Source of the DNA: Ginsengibacter hankyongi
GTDB taxonomy: Bacteria; Bacteroidota; Bacteroidia; Chitinophagales; Chitinophagaceae
Direction of reading: 5' to 3'
NCBI RefSeq assembly: GCF_008710285.1
Contig: NZ_VYQF01000006.1
Coordinates: forward strand, 164,900-228,899
DNA: 64,000 bases
Under the pieces are notes generated by a model. It had not been told where the DNA came from, ran no database searches, and was given only the letters and a program-made list of their open reading frames with translations. Shown here one piece after another: positions 25,162-35,027 of the stretch. How positions within the stretch are numbered: the stretch's first letter is position 1; the number at the start of each line of letters is the position of its first letter. A program made the translations under genes and the position numbers.

Positions 25162-25172
25162 AGGCATATTAA

Positions 25173-27326
25173 ATGATCACTCAACCTCAAATAAAATTTC
25201 TCTTACCGGCATTGCAGCGACTAACACTGTTGCTTGCTATTATTTTAATTGCGCAGGGATTACATGCTCAACTACCGAATATCCTGAGAAACCGCCCGAA
25301 TATTTCTTCTCCTTCCAGGTCTACTAACGCAAAAGGACAAACGAAAAGTGATTCACTTTCTTTTCAGCACCGGGATGATCTTGCCGATTCAATTACTATT
25401 TATTTCCGCTACCTTGACTCGATAAAAAATGATTACCTCGATTCTTCCCTCGATGATTTTAATAAATTTTATACTGTTCCCGCAGATTATGTAACGCTGG
25501 GCAACAATGGTACGGCAGCGTACCCCGTTCTATTTTCTCCGCTGCTAAAATCGGGTTGGGACGCCGGTTTTCACGCATTTGACATTTATAAATATTCGCT
25601 GGAAAATACGCGGTTCTTTAAAACAACGCGCCCTTTCACCCAAATGACTTATTTGCTTGGATCGGGCAAAGAGCAGGTAATTAAAGTGCTGCATACTCAA
25701 AATATAAAACCTAACTGGAACGCTGGTTTTGAATATGAATTGATATCGTCGCCCGGTATTTTCCAAACTCAAAATTCCAATATTAATAATTACCGGTTCT
25801 TCAGCAATTACCAGGGAAAAAGGAAAAGGTATGCTGCCTATTTTGTTCTTTTAGGAAATAAAATAAATGTTTCAGAAAACGGCGGCATACGCAATGATTC
25901 TTTTCTCCTCGATCCACAAAGGAAAAAGCGTTTTGCCGTTCCCGTTAATTTAGGAGGAGATGTAGGACAAACATTTAACGTGTTCTCCACTAAAGTTAAT
26001 ACCGGGGATTTGTACGGCAACTTCACCGCGCTCTTCAGGCAGAGCTACGATTTTGGTATTAAAGATTCTCTTATAATTAATGACAGCACGACGGAATATT
26101 TATTCTACCCAAAATTTCGCTTTCAGCATACGATCAATTATAGTTCTTATGGTTATCAATTCCAGGATAAAGTTTTAGGTTACCAAACTTATACAGGTAT
26201 TAAAAATGCGGCTTTAGACTCTGCTTTTTTTCACGATCGATATGATACCACTTTGACTTTACGTGAAGATAGCTTGAATTTCAGGTTACAGGATAAATGG
26301 AAATTTGTTTCGAACGATTTTTCTATAAAACAATTTCCTGAAACAAAAAACCCTGCCCAATTTATTGAAGCCGGCATAAGACTTGAAAATTTCTCGGGTG
26401 AATTTCTGCGGGCAAAAATTTTACCTCAATTAGTAGTTTTACCGCCATACCGCCTGCAATTTTCATTTCTTAAAAAAACATTTTATAATGTGGTATTGCA
26501 TGGCGAGTATCGCAACAAAACAAGAAATAAAAAATGGGATGCTTTGCTAAAAGGAGATTTTTACGCAACAGGTTTCAACGCCGGAGATTATAGCGCTTAC
26601 GCCACCTTAACCCGCTTTCTTAACCCAAAGCTGGGAAATATACAGGTATCTTTTCAAAATGTAAACCGCTCCCCTTCTTATATATTTAATGGATTCTCGT
26701 CGTTCGATATTGATAACACTTCTCTCACTAAAAAAGAAAACCTCACGGTAATTTCTGCTTTGGCGTTCAACCCGAGATTCACCGTAATGGCAAGGAATAT
26801 TTCTATTACAAACTATACTTATTTAAAAAATTATTACCAGACAGATCAATTTAACGGCCTTGTAAATATTACACAGGTTACAGCCTCAACAAAAAATAAA
26901 CTTGTTGGTCACCTTAATTTGTACAGCGATTTTATTGTTCAGCAATCCACCGGTAACAATCCAATAAGAGTTCCGTTATTTTTTACAAGGCAACGCATGG
27001 CGTTTGAGGGAAACTTTTATAAAAATCTTTTTTTAAGCACCGGCCTGGATGTAAAATATAATACACCATATAAAGCATACAACTATTCACCGGTGATGGG
27101 GCATTTCTTTCCGCAGGATAGCGTTACGATAAGTAACCTTCCGGAGTTGGATTTTTATTTTGATTTCAGGATAAAAGCTTTTACAGGTGTAGTAAAACTT
27201 GAAAATTTAAATACCGTGAATTTTGCGAATGGATTTGATTTTACCAATAACAGTTTTGCAGCGCCTAATTATCCTACACCTGGATTAATTTTCCGGATTG
27301 GCGTGCAATGGAATTTTGTAAATTAA
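25173..27326 (+). CDS. Putative porin (Porin_10 family) outer-membrane protein
   Basis: A 717-aa outer-membrane protein with an N-terminal hydrophobic signal (about 10-32, ending GLHAQ), a polar linker and then a large beta barrel. Family landmarks are the YVTLGNNGTAAYPVLFSP and FTQMTYLLGSGKEQVIKVLHTQNIKPNWNAG segments (about 110-190). The last strand ends IFRIGVQWNFVN. The substrate is unknown. It lies downstream of the nucleoside phosphorylase, but the pairing is not known to be functional. Confidence 0.85.
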   Translation: MITQPQIKFLLPALQRLTLLLAIILIAQGLHAQLPNILRNRPNISSPSRSTNAKGQTKSDSLSFQHRDDLADSITIYFRYLDSIKNDYLDSSLDDFNKFYTVPADYVTLGNNGTAAYPVLFSPLLKSGWDAGFHAFDIYKYSLENTRFFKTTRPFTQMTYLLGSGKEQVIKVLHTQNIKPNWNAGFEYELISSPGIFQTQNSNINNYRFFSNYQGKRKRYAAYFVLLGNKINVSENGGIRNDSFLLDPQRKKRFAVPVNLGGDVGQTFNVFSTKVNTGDLYGNFTALFRQSYDFGIKDSLIINDSTTEYLFYPKFRFQHTINYSSYGYQFQDKVLGYQTYTGIKNAALDSAFFHDRYDTTLTLREDSLNFRLQDKWKFVSNDFSIKQFPETKNPAQFIEAGIRLENFSGEFLRAKILPQLVVLPPYRLQFSFLKKTFYNVVLHGEYRNKTRNKKWDALLKGDFYATGFNAGDYSAYATLTRFLNPKLGNIQVSFQNVNRSPSYIFNGFSSFDIDNTSLTKKENLTVISALAFNPRFTVMARNISITNYTYLKNYYQTDQFNGLVNITQVTASTKNKLVGHLNLYSDFIVQQSTGNNPIRVPLFFTRQRMAFEGNFYKNLFLSTGLDVKYNTPYKAYNYSPVMGHFFPQDSVTISNLPELDFYFDFRIKAFTGVVKLENLNTVNFANGFDFTNNSFAAPNYPTPGLIFRIGVQWNFVN

Positions 27327-27372
27327 TCTCAAAAAATTATTTTCAGCAATTTACATCCTAAACATAACCTTA

Positions 27373-27861
27373 TTGAAAGATGAAATTATTATAAGAAAAA
27401 TTATGGCGGGCGACAATCCAAAAATCGCAGCCATCATCCGCAGCTCGCTTGAAGACTTCAATGCAGTTAAACAAGGAACTGTATATTTCGATGAAACAAC
27501 CGACCACCTGTGCGAATTATTTAAAAAAGAAAGGTCTTGCTACTTTATTGCAACATTAAATAATGAAGTGGTTGCAGGGGCCGGGATATTTCCTACCGAA
27601 GGCCTGCCGCCGACAACCTGCGAATTGGTAAAGATGTATGTATCATCAGCTGCACGGGGAAAAGGTTTGGGAAAAACATTATTACTGCAATGCTTACACG
27701 AAGCAAAAAACCAGGGCTTTAAAAAAATGTATATTGAAACCATGCCCGAACTTACCAATGCCATCGAGATGTATAAAAAATATGGATTCACATTTATTCC
27801 ATCTTCACTGGGTAACAGCGGGCATAGCGGCTGCGATTTGTTTATGATTAGGGATATATAG
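27373..27861 (+). CDS. GNAT-family N-acetyltransferase
   Basis: A 162-aa acetyltransferase. The acetyl-CoA binding motif A is KMYVSSAARGKGLGKTLL (about 92-109), followed by AKNQGFKKMYIETMPELTNAIEMYKKYGF. The start is TTG at 27373 (KDEIIIRKIMAGD); an internal ATG at codon 11 would cut into the first strand. The substrate is unknown. Confidence 0.88.
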   Translation: MKDEIIIRKIMAGDNPKIAAIIRSSLEDFNAVKQGTVYFDETTDHLCELFKKERSCYFIATLNNEVVAGAGIFPTEGLPPTTCELVKMYVSSAARGKGLGKTLLLQCLHEAKNQGFKKMYIETMPELTNAIEMYKKYGFTFIPSSLGNSGHSGCDLFMIRDI

Positions 27862-27984
27862 TTTTTCTTATAAAACCTGAAAGGCTTAATAATAATATTA
27901 GGTTAACCAAACTGTAGACACCTCACAAAAAATATCTACCCCATTAACGAGAAACGATGAAGCAACAGGAATGATTTCCGGCAC

Positions 27985-29841
27985 TCAGTTCACCACAAAT
28001 TTCATTGATTGTGTTATATCTTTCGTCTTACAAACAATTACGTATGTCCCTCTAGCGGTATCGCTCAAAGGAATATTTATGATAGTATTCGGCGAACTTC
28101 CGCGGTTTATTAATGTACCGGCTGTTGAATATACCTGCCAGTTGCAGGTAGCGTTGGTTTTATTGCTAACCAATATCGATTTATAACTCTCCTGGTATAT
28201 TATTTTGATGCCAATTGCATTTTCATGCTTCAATCTTATAACGGGTGAATAAGTAAAGGCGTTGTCAATATCAATCATTTTAAGCCTATAAAAGCCACCG
28301 GCATTGAGGGCGGAGTTTTGTTTAAAATTATACGCCCGGTTTATGGAACTATTCAGTGCTGCTTCAACCTGGCCTGCGGTTGTAAACATATTTCCATCGT
28401 TGCTTTGCTCAATTATAAAAGAAGACGTATTTATTTCATTAGCCGTTGTCCAATGCAAAACATCGCTATTACCGACAACCTCACCCGTAAACGAAATTAA
28501 ATGTAGCGGAAGTGCACTCGCGGTAAGTTTACAAAGCTCATACCCCGTCGTAATGCCGGATACGCTAGCTTGCAAATAAAGTTCATTATGATATTCAAGG
28601 AAATAATTATCACTTCCAAATTGAGAATAATGCGCTATTGGAAATGTAGTATTATCAGCTCTCATGGGAATCGTACCGGCAATGGTTCCATTACTTTGAT
28701 AAGTTGAAAAATCTGAACCCGAAATCATATACAAAGTATTATTCCAAATTGCTGAAAATATGGAAGAAGGAATTGAGCTCTTGACCAACACAGTATTGGC
28801 ATCAGTGCCATCCGTTTTCCACAATTGCTGCGTTGCCCAGGTTATAAAATACAAGGTATCATTATAAACAGTTATCGCACGTGGCTGGCTACTATTCGAT
28901 CCGGCCACTACATCTTTTACCATTTGTGTGCCTCCGGTCGTACCATCTGTTACCCATAACTCCTCGCCATTGACATCATCGCGTGCAGAAAAATAGATTT
29001 TATTATGATATACCTGGAAGTACATAGGTTCACCACTGCCTGCAGCACTGATATTTTTAACCAATTGTGTGCCACCGGCAGTACCATCTGTAACCCATAA
29101 CTCATCTCCATTAATGTTATCAGTAACATTAAAATACATTTTGTTATTTATCACTGGAGAATTGCCATTAAAATTGGCCATTATAATACCAGCTTTTACC
29201 AGTGTAGTTCCGGCGACGGTGCCATCACTTTTCCACAACCCGCTTCCGGAGCCTGAACCATCATCACTTTCAAAATAAGCAAAATCGTTTAAAACAGCCA
29301 TCGCTCTCTCGCCGTTAAAGCCATAAACTATGTTGTCTTTAACAACGATAGTATTAGCAGCCGTACCATCAGAAGCATATAGCCTTTGGGCTCCGTTAGT
29401 ATTATTAGCTAAAAAGAAAAGCTTATTGCTGGCAACGGTAAAGTTTTTTGGATTAGAACCTGTGCTGCCGGGATAAATATCTTTAAGCATAACAGTACCC
29501 GCCGTAGTGCCATCGCTTACCCAGGGCTCCTGCCCGTTCACTCCGTCGCTATAAGCAAAATAAATTTTATTGTTGTAATTCTGAAGTTCCTGTATGCTGT
29601 TGCTAATACCACCAAATGGTCCTACGTTAGTTGTGGTAGCATCGGTGCCAAGTGTAACCCACAGGCTGTTGTAGTTGGTGGCATCCTGCGCAATAAAAAA
29701 TAATTTATCGTTGGAAATGATAAGATCATGGGGGAAAGAACTTCCTGCTGTATTAATATCTTTAACGTTTACAATATCCTGCGCAGGGAGTAATGGTATT
29801 ATATACAACATGGTTAACGCTAATAGTAAATATTTTTTCAT
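27985..29841 (-). CDS. Secreted ELWxxDGTxxGT-repeat protein with T9SS sorting domain
   Basis: A 618-aa protein with a signal peptide (cleavage near LLPAQD). About eight to nine repeats with the pattern ELW-x-x-DGT-x-x-GT occur between residues 50 and 440 (for example ELWVTDGTAGGTQLVK), probably forming a beta-propeller-like array. Residues about 445-530 are a beta-sandwich (HLISFTGEVVGNSDVLHW), and 545-618 are a type A C-terminal sorting domain for type IX secretion (ends MKFVVN). It is a probable surface or secreted cargo of the T9SS whose component is encoded at 31963. Confidence 0.9.
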   Translation of the reverse strand: MKKYLLLALTMLYIIPLLPAQDIVNVKDINTAGSSFPHDLIISNDKLFFIAQDATNYNSLWVTLGTDATTTNVGPFGGISNSIQELQNYNNKIYFAYSDGVNGQEPWVSDGTTAGTVMLKDIYPGSTGSNPKNFTVASNKLFFLANNTNGAQRLYASDGTAANTIVVKDNIVYGFNGERAMAVLNDFAYFESDDGSGSGSGLWKSDGTVAGTTLVKAGIIMANFNGNSPVINNKMYFNVTDNINGDELWVTDGTAGGTQLVKNISAAGSGEPMYFQVYHNKIYFSARDDVNGEELWVTDGTTGGTQMVKDVVAGSNSSQPRAITVYNDTLYFITWATQQLWKTDGTDANTVLVKSSIPSSIFSAIWNNTLYMISGSDFSTYQSNGTIAGTIPMRADNTTFPIAHYSQFGSDNYFLEYHNELYLQASVSGITTGYELCKLTASALPLHLISFTGEVVGNSDVLHWTTANEINTSSFIIEQSNDGNMFTTAGQVEAALNSSINRAYNFKQNSALNAGGFYRLKMIDIDNAFTYSPVIRLKHENAIGIKIIYQESYKSILVSNKTNATCNWQVYSTAGTLINRGSSPNTIINIPLSDTARGTYVIVCKTKDITQSMKFVVN

Positions 29842-30154
29842 AATAAGAAAGATCGTATAGACGCTAAAAAAGAGAAAAATAAATATGGCAACAAAATATT
29901 CCTTCCGGACTGTTGTACAATATTGAACGAATAATTTATTGAAGTTTAAATCTATTCATTCTGCCCTGTGTTGCATTAAACTATCCAGCAAGTGGGTTGT
30001 AAAACTTTTTAATTGGTGAAATTATACAGGTGACCGGGAGATTGTACAAGAACGAATGCGCATTCGTAGGAAATCATTGTTGTGAAAAGGAAAGCCAGCT
30101 GACGAGCCTGCATTGAAATTTAACCGTCGGATGAATCAAGAGAAGATAAATTCT
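29842..30154. other. Intergenic region with a 16-bp palindrome
   Basis: 313 bases upstream of the T9SS cargo gene. They contain the perfect palindrome ACGAATGCGCATTCGT (30052-30067) and two TTGTACAA words (near 29913 and 30042). No gene is visible. Confidence 0.6.
30052..30067. promoter_or_regulatory. Perfect 16-bp palindrome, possible operator
   Basis: ACGAATGCGCATTCGT reads identically on both strands. It lies about 210 bases upstream of the T9SS cargo gene start and 88 bases after the SprT gene on the same strand. Binding by a dimeric regulator is an inference. Confidence 0.4.
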
Positions 30155-30787
30155 TCATTCACTATTATCCTTTACCAATTCCACTTCCGCAACGGGACTA
30201 AATAGAAAAAGTCTTCCGGTAGCAACATCCTGGCATACATAACGCTTTCTTACCTTATTGCCTTTCTTAAAAGTTTTACCGCCCTTTACTTTGAATAAAC
30301 TGTTTAATGAAAGTTCTTCCACGAAAAAAAATCCCGGCTTATCAGCATCATATCTTTTTAATATTCTTAATAAGCCATCCTCGGCACATGAGCTTGCCGA
30401 TGGATTTTGAAGGCTTTGCAACAACTCGGCTTCAATATCAGGCGGGAATATTTTTTTTGTTATAAAGCGTGCAAGTATTTTACCGAATTCATTTTTCCAT
30501 TGAGCACCATGGGGAGGTATTCTGTTTCCATGTTTCTCAAAAGCCAGCAGGTGGCCAAGTTCATGCAATAATGTTATCAGGAAAGAATATTTATTGAGGT
30601 TACCGTTTACACTTATCCGGTGGTTTTTATTAAAATGGCTGTTGCGGTAATCGCCTAAAACACTTTTACGTTCACGGGTAACCGTTAGGTGCACCTTATA
30701 TTCATGAAGGTAAGACACTACATCATCGAATGAGCCTTCGGGTAAATAGGTGTTAAGCTGGTGAAGAGGGGATTCTTTTTTAGGCAT
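30155..30787 (-). CDS. SprT-like zinc metallopeptidase domain protein
   Basis: A 210-aa protein with the zinc site HELGH (H75, E76, H79) and the third ligand probably in PHGAQW (H93), the SprT pattern. The C-terminal half (about 125-205) is a small domain including VKGGKTFKKGNKVRKRYVCQD, without the usual four-cysteine zinc ribbon. It is cytoplasmic. It overlaps the upstream membrane-protein gene by 8 bases, so the two are co-transcribed. Eukaryotic relatives cleave DNA-bound proteins; the bacterial role is unclear. Confidence 0.85.
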   Translation of the reverse strand: MPKKESPLHQLNTYLPEGSFDDVVSYLHEYKVHLTVTRERKSVLGDYRNSHFNKNHRISVNGNLNKYSFLITLLHELGHLLAFEKHGNRIPPHGAQWKNEFGKILARFITKKIFPPDIEAELLQSLQNPSASSCAEDGLLRILKRYDADKPGFFFVEELSLNSLFKVKGGKTFKKGNKVRKRYVCQDVATGRLFLFSPVAEVELVKDNSE

Positions 30788-31178
30788 CGGTTTTCTTACG
30801 GGAAATTTTCATTAACTGTCTTACTTCAATAGATGTGTACAAAATGTATAACCCCATCGCGGTAAAAAGAGAAGGCTTGTTTACTTTTCCTTTGATAACA
30901 AAAAGATAAATGCCCAAGGCAATGATCACTATAAATATTTTAAGCAATAAATTGACATATACGCCGCGGATAAAAGCATTAATATTAGACGATTTTATGG
31001 CCCGCATTTGTATAAAAAATCCAGCCGTTGTAAGCACGAATAACAACAGGTTTGCGATGAGTAAAAGTCTAATGCCAAATCCATGTTCATGTAAAAAGCC
31101 TTTAAACAGGAATGCTCCTGCATTTATCAAAATAAATAATACAATTACCGAAACAGATTTATTATAAATTTCTTTCAT
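30780..31178 (-). CDS. Small membrane protein, AtpI-like neighbourhood
   Basis: A 132-aa protein with four predicted membrane helices (about 8-26, 35-56, 68-95, 104-116). In relatives, a protein of this kind sits between AtpZ and atpB and is thought to assist ATP synthase assembly, but I recognise it from context more than from motifs. It overlaps the AtpZ gene by 4 bases upstream and the SprT gene by 8 bases downstream. Confidence 0.6.
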   Translation of the reverse strand: MKEIYNKSVSVIVLFILINAGAFLFKGFLHEHGFGIRLLLIANLLLFVLTTAGFFIQMRAIKSSNINAFIRGVYVNLLLKIFIVIIALGIYLFVIKGKVNKPSLFTAMGLYILYTSIEVRQLMKISRKKTDA

Positions 31179-31387
31179 TTCTTTTTTGAGGTTTCTTTTA
31201 AAATATTATACAACAGTCCCACGATGATCAACAAGGGCAGCAACCACACTAATAAAGGAAACGAAATCTTTACCCATTTATCCACCTTTAAACCAATAAA
31301 TACACCCAAGCCTATGCTTACCAAAAACTGCATAGCAAGGCTTGCGTAACGTAATAATTGTTTATTTCCTTCGTTCTTGTTAATCAA
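31175..31387 (-). CDS. atpZ: AtpZ/AtpI family protein
   Basis: A 70-aa membrane protein with two helices (about 12-32 and 42-62). The family pattern LRYASLAMQFLVSIGLGVFIGLKVDKWV, with the conserved Gly-x-x-x-Gly and Asp-Lys-Trp, matches AtpZ, a magnesium/calcium-handling helper of F-type ATP synthase. The start is TTG at 31387. No ATP synthase subunit gene follows in this window. Confidence 0.8.
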   Translation of the reverse strand: MINKNEGNKQLLRYASLAMQFLVSIGLGVFIGLKVDKWVKISFPLLVWLLPLLIIVGLLYNILKETSKKK

Positions 31388-31409
31388 AATCTTTTATTTT
31401 TTATAACAG

Positions 31410-31802
31410 TCAGTCCCTGCTCTTTTCAATATTTTTCAACTTAAGCATGGTAGTATCGGGTGGCACAATTTTACCTTTTAAAACTTTTTCAATATTATCA
31501 ATATATTCCTGTTTCTTAACCAGGTTCAGTTCAATTGAATCAGCTTTCATTTTCAGTACTTCATATTCTTTTGCTTTTTTCGCCTCACCATAGCCGGGAA
31601 TATATAATTTAAGCGGAGTAAAGGCAATAAGCGCAACAGTAAGCCCAACCAATATTACAAACAATGTACTGAGCACTATATAAACACTTAACCGGGTTAA
31701 TTTAAAAGCGACTACTTCATCATAGGTATCCTCGTTCATAACTACCAGCCGGTAACGGCTTCTGAGTCTTTTTAAAGATGTGTTGCCAACGGGCAGAGGC
31801 AT
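31410..31802 (-). CDS. Membrane-anchored protein resembling the N-terminus of M23 peptidases
   Basis: A 130-aa protein with a cytoplasmic start (RSRYRLVVMNEDTYDEVVAFKLTRL), one membrane helix (about 38-60), the YIPGYGEAKKAKEYEVLKMKADSIE segment and a coiled coil to the end. Bacteroidota M23-family proteins of about 290 aa begin in the same way, but here the peptidase domain is absent. The short form may be normal in this family or an old truncation. It shares the strand of the AtpZ gene, 22 bases upstream. Confidence 0.65.
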   Translation of the reverse strand: MPLPVGNTSLKRLRSRYRLVVMNEDTYDEVVAFKLTRLSVYIVLSTLFVILVGLTVALIAFTPLKLYIPGYGEAKKAKEYEVLKMKADSIELNLVKKQEYIDNIEKVLKGKIVPPDTTMLKLKNIEKSRD

Positions 31803-31883
31803 GTCGTTTTTTTAGGTTGTTAAAATATAATCAGCACTATTCATTAAATGGAATATTAGCTCAAAATAACCGTATTTTTAAAA

Positions 31884-31891
31884 TATTTTTG
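31884..31891 (+). promoter_or_regulatory. -7 promoter box TATTTTTG
   Basis: A TAnnTTTG match 71 bases before the ATG of the PorW/SprE-like gene. Confidence 0.4.
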
Positions 31892-31962
31892 CAAAATAGA
31901 AGTTTCATACAAGAACAAATTACGTTTTGATATTTATACTCCTATAAAAATTTTAAATATTC

Positions 31963-34900
31963 ATGAACCCCCGGATCCTAAAGTCTTTATCTATATTATT
32001 ATTTTCCCTGTTTCTTTTACCGGAAGTTTATGCGCAATTAGGCAAAATCACTATTGATCTTGAAAAAGATAAACCTCAAAAATTTAAGACCAAAACATTA
32101 AAATCTGAAAAAACCGGCGAGAAGAAATTTACCGTTCCACGCAGGTTTGTTCAAAATACTGTTTCGCACTACAATTATTTTTATAACGCCAATAACAAAT
32201 TAAACCAGGTTATTGAGAGGGCACGCATTGCCAATAAAGATGACTATACAAAACTCCTGCCTTTTTATGGCTACTCACTCGACAATACAGCTGCCCAAAA
32301 AACTGATCTTGATTCAGTAATTTACAAAGCTACCGCAGGAATTTTATTACACGACTTGCGAAGCAATTGGGTGGATAATTTTTACCTGTTGATTGGCGAA
32401 GCGTATTACCTCAGGAAAGACTATGATTCCGCTTCCATGACTTTCCAATTTATTAATTACAATCTTTTTCCTCATAAGAAAAAAGACGATGACCAGTTAG
32501 TTGTAGGAACAAATGAGAATGCCGAAAATAAAGCCATCAGTGTTTCAAGCAAAGAAGACAGGAATATTATTGCTAAAACATTTACCCGTCCGCCCAGCAG
32601 AAATGATGCCTTTATATGGCAAATAAGAACATTGATAGATATGGACCAGACAGGAGAAGCAGCGGGCCTTATCACAACATTGCAAAATGATCCTGCCTTT
32701 CCAGCAAGGCTAAGGCCTGCGCTCGAAGAAATGAGCGCCTATTGGTTTTTTAAACAACAGATGTATGACAGCACCTTGGCGCATCTCGAAAATTCTTTAC
32801 CTAATGTAGCAGATTTGCAGGATAAAGCACGGCGCGAATTTTTAATAGCGCAGCTATTTGAAATGACCAATAAGCAGGACGAAGCAAAAGATTTTTATGA
32901 TAAGGCGATGCATCATACCACCGACCCGTTGATGGATATTTATGCCAACCTTAATAAAGCTAAAATGCTTAAGAGTAACGATCCTGCTGAAATTGATAAA
33001 AGCATTGCTACACTTCTACGAATGTCAAAAAAAGATAAGTTTCAGCCCTATAGGGATATCATATTTTTTTCTGCTGCACAACTCGCTTTAATAAAACCCG
33101 ATACGGCTGCTACGGTTTTTTTGTTTAAGAAAAGTACTTTCTATAACCAGGAAAATGTGCCAATAAAAAACCTGGCGTTCCTTAACCTTGCAGAAATTAG
33201 TTATAAGCAAAAGAAATATAAAGATGCCTATGCATTTTATGATAGTCTTCAGTTAACTGACACAACGCTCGGCGATATTGCTAAAATACAGCAAAGAAAA
33301 AACGCATTAGCAGTAATTGTTGGCAATATAAATATTATAGAACGCGAAGATAGTCTGCAGTCTATAGCTGCAATGACACCCGGCGATCGCGATGCGTTCA
33401 TTAAAAAACTTTCAAAGAAATTGAGGAAAGAACAGGGAATTAAAGAGGGCGATTCTTTATATAGCAATCCGGCTGCCAATTATTTTGATTCGAAACATGC
33501 CTCTTCAGATATTTTTGGAAACGTTACTAGTAAAAATGGCGAGTGGTATTTTTATAATGCATCATTAAAATCGCAGGGTTATACAGAGTTTAAAAGAAAA
33601 TGGGGCAAACGGCAGAACGTTGATAACTGGCGGCGTGCTTCGGCCTCAGGCAATGCCGTTGCTAATACAGCAAATGCGTTTGCCAATCCCGATGACAGCA
33701 CTGGAAATAATAACCAGCTCGGTCAAAATGCTGATCCACTTATGGCGGCCACGGTTAATCCAACTGCTATTCCCGTTCAAACAGATTTTTCTATCGCGGG
33801 CCTGTTGGCAAATGTTCCGCTGACAAAGGATAAATTAGATGAATCCAATAAAAAAGTTTCAAAGTCACTGTTTCAATTAGGTAAAGATTACCAAAACCTA
33901 CTTGAAGATTATAGCGCGGCTATTGATGCTTATGAAAATTCTTTAAAGCGTTTTCCTGATAGTTTGTATGCCGGCGAATTGTATTTAAACCTCTCCTATT
34001 GCTACAGGAAATTGGGAGATATTGCTAAAGCAGATTATTATAAAAATTTACTCATTAATAAATTTGATAAAAGTAAATTCACTCAGCTGGCGTTGCATCC
34101 TGAGGCAATGGAGCCTTCAAAGAAGGACCCTGCGGCAACAAAAAGATATGAAGATATTTATAATCTTTTTATAGAAGGTGATTTTGAAAAAGCAGTTGCT
34201 TTAAAAAAGCAAGCCGACAGTACTTATGGTGCAAATTACTGGAGTCCGCAGTTACTTTACATCGAGTCAGTTTATTATATCCGCAACCGGGATGACAGCA
34301 CTGCAATTAATATTCTCAAGCAGATAATTACCCAATATCCAACTTCGCCTTTAAAGGCAAAAGCAGTAACGATGATTGATGTTTTAAAAAGGAGAAGTTC
34401 TATAGAAAGTTATTTAACCAAACTTAATGTGGTAAGGGAAAAAGAAGATTCCCAAATAGTTGTTTATAATGATCCTGCTATCATCAAACGGATGCAGCAG
34501 GATACTTCACGCATGCTTGCTGTTCATCCGAATAATACAATTATAACCCCGGGGAAAGTATATCTTGATTCTTCAAAAAGAGCTCCGGCAATCGCTAAAA
34601 ATGCAACATTCATGATTGATCCGCTATCTACGCAATATGTAATGATGGTGTTAAACAAAGTTGATCCTGTTTATAGCACGGAAGCAAAAAATGCATTTAC
34701 GAGATATAACAGTCAAAATTTTTATGCCCAAAAAATAGAGGTTACAAAAGATACTTTGGACAAAGACAGAACCCTTTTAATTTTTACTGAATTTTTAACG
34801 GCAGATGCTGCGATAAAATACATGGATAATTTAAAGAAAGCAGCGCCCATACAGATATCGTGGTTGCCTCCTGCGAAATATTCTTTCTATATTATATCTG

Positions 34901-34986
34901 GCTCAAATCTTGATCTTTTAAAACAAAATAAAAATTTGCAGAATTATATTGATTTATTAAGCAAAAAATTTCCCGGCAAATTTTAA
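31963..34986 (+). CDS. porW: PorW/SprE-like TPR protein of the type IX secretion system
   Basis: A 1007-aa exported protein (signal peptide ending EVYAQ) with many TPR-like helical repeats through about residue 430 and again 640-800. A conserved non-repeat block near 520-555 (NGEWYFYNASLKSQGYTEFKRKWGKR...NWRR) is the hallmark of PorW/SprE proteins, needed for T9SS secretion and gliding in other Bacteroidota. It is likely periplasmic or outer-membrane associated. PorW is usually a lipoprotein, but no lipobox cysteine is visible here. The PBP1A gene follows 41 bases later. Confidence 0.85.
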   Translation: MNPRILKSLSILLFSLFLLPEVYAQLGKITIDLEKDKPQKFKTKTLKSEKTGEKKFTVPRRFVQNTVSHYNYFYNANNKLNQVIERARIANKDDYTKLLPFYGYSLDNTAAQKTDLDSVIYKATAGILLHDLRSNWVDNFYLLIGEAYYLRKDYDSASMTFQFINYNLFPHKKKDDDQLVVGTNENAENKAISVSSKEDRNIIAKTFTRPPSRNDAFIWQIRTLIDMDQTGEAAGLITTLQNDPAFPARLRPALEEMSAYWFFKQQMYDSTLAHLENSLPNVADLQDKARREFLIAQLFEMTNKQDEAKDFYDKAMHHTTDPLMDIYANLNKAKMLKSNDPAEIDKSIATLLRMSKKDKFQPYRDIIFFSAAQLALIKPDTAATVFLFKKSTFYNQENVPIKNLAFLNLAEISYKQKKYKDAYAFYDSLQLTDTTLGDIAKIQQRKNALAVIVGNINIIEREDSLQSIAAMTPGDRDAFIKKLSKKLRKEQGIKEGDSLYSNPAANYFDSKHASSDIFGNVTSKNGEWYFYNASLKSQGYTEFKRKWGKRQNVDNWRRASASGNAVANTANAFANPDDSTGNNNQLGQNADPLMAATVNPTAIPVQTDFSIAGLLANVPLTKDKLDESNKKVSKSLFQLGKDYQNLLEDYSAAIDAYENSLKRFPDSLYAGELYLNLSYCYRKLGDIAKADYYKNLLINKFDKSKFTQLALHPEAMEPSKKDPAATKRYEDIYNLFIEGDFEKAVALKKQADSTYGANYWSPQLLYIESVYYIRNRDDSTAINILKQIITQYPTSPLKAKAVTMIDVLKRRSSIESYLTKLNVVREKEDSQIVVYNDPAIIKRMQQDTSRMLAVHPNNTIITPGKVYLDSSKRAPAIAKNATFMIDPLSTQYVMMVLNKVDPVYSTEAKNAFTRYNSQNFYAQKIEVTKDTLDKDRTLLIFTEFLTADAAIKYMDNLKKAAPIQISWLPPAKYSFYIISGSNLDLLKQNKNLQNYIDLLSKKFPGKF

Positions 34987-35027
34987 TTAAAAAATAAATT
35001 ATTCTTGTTAAGAATAAAGTACGAAAA

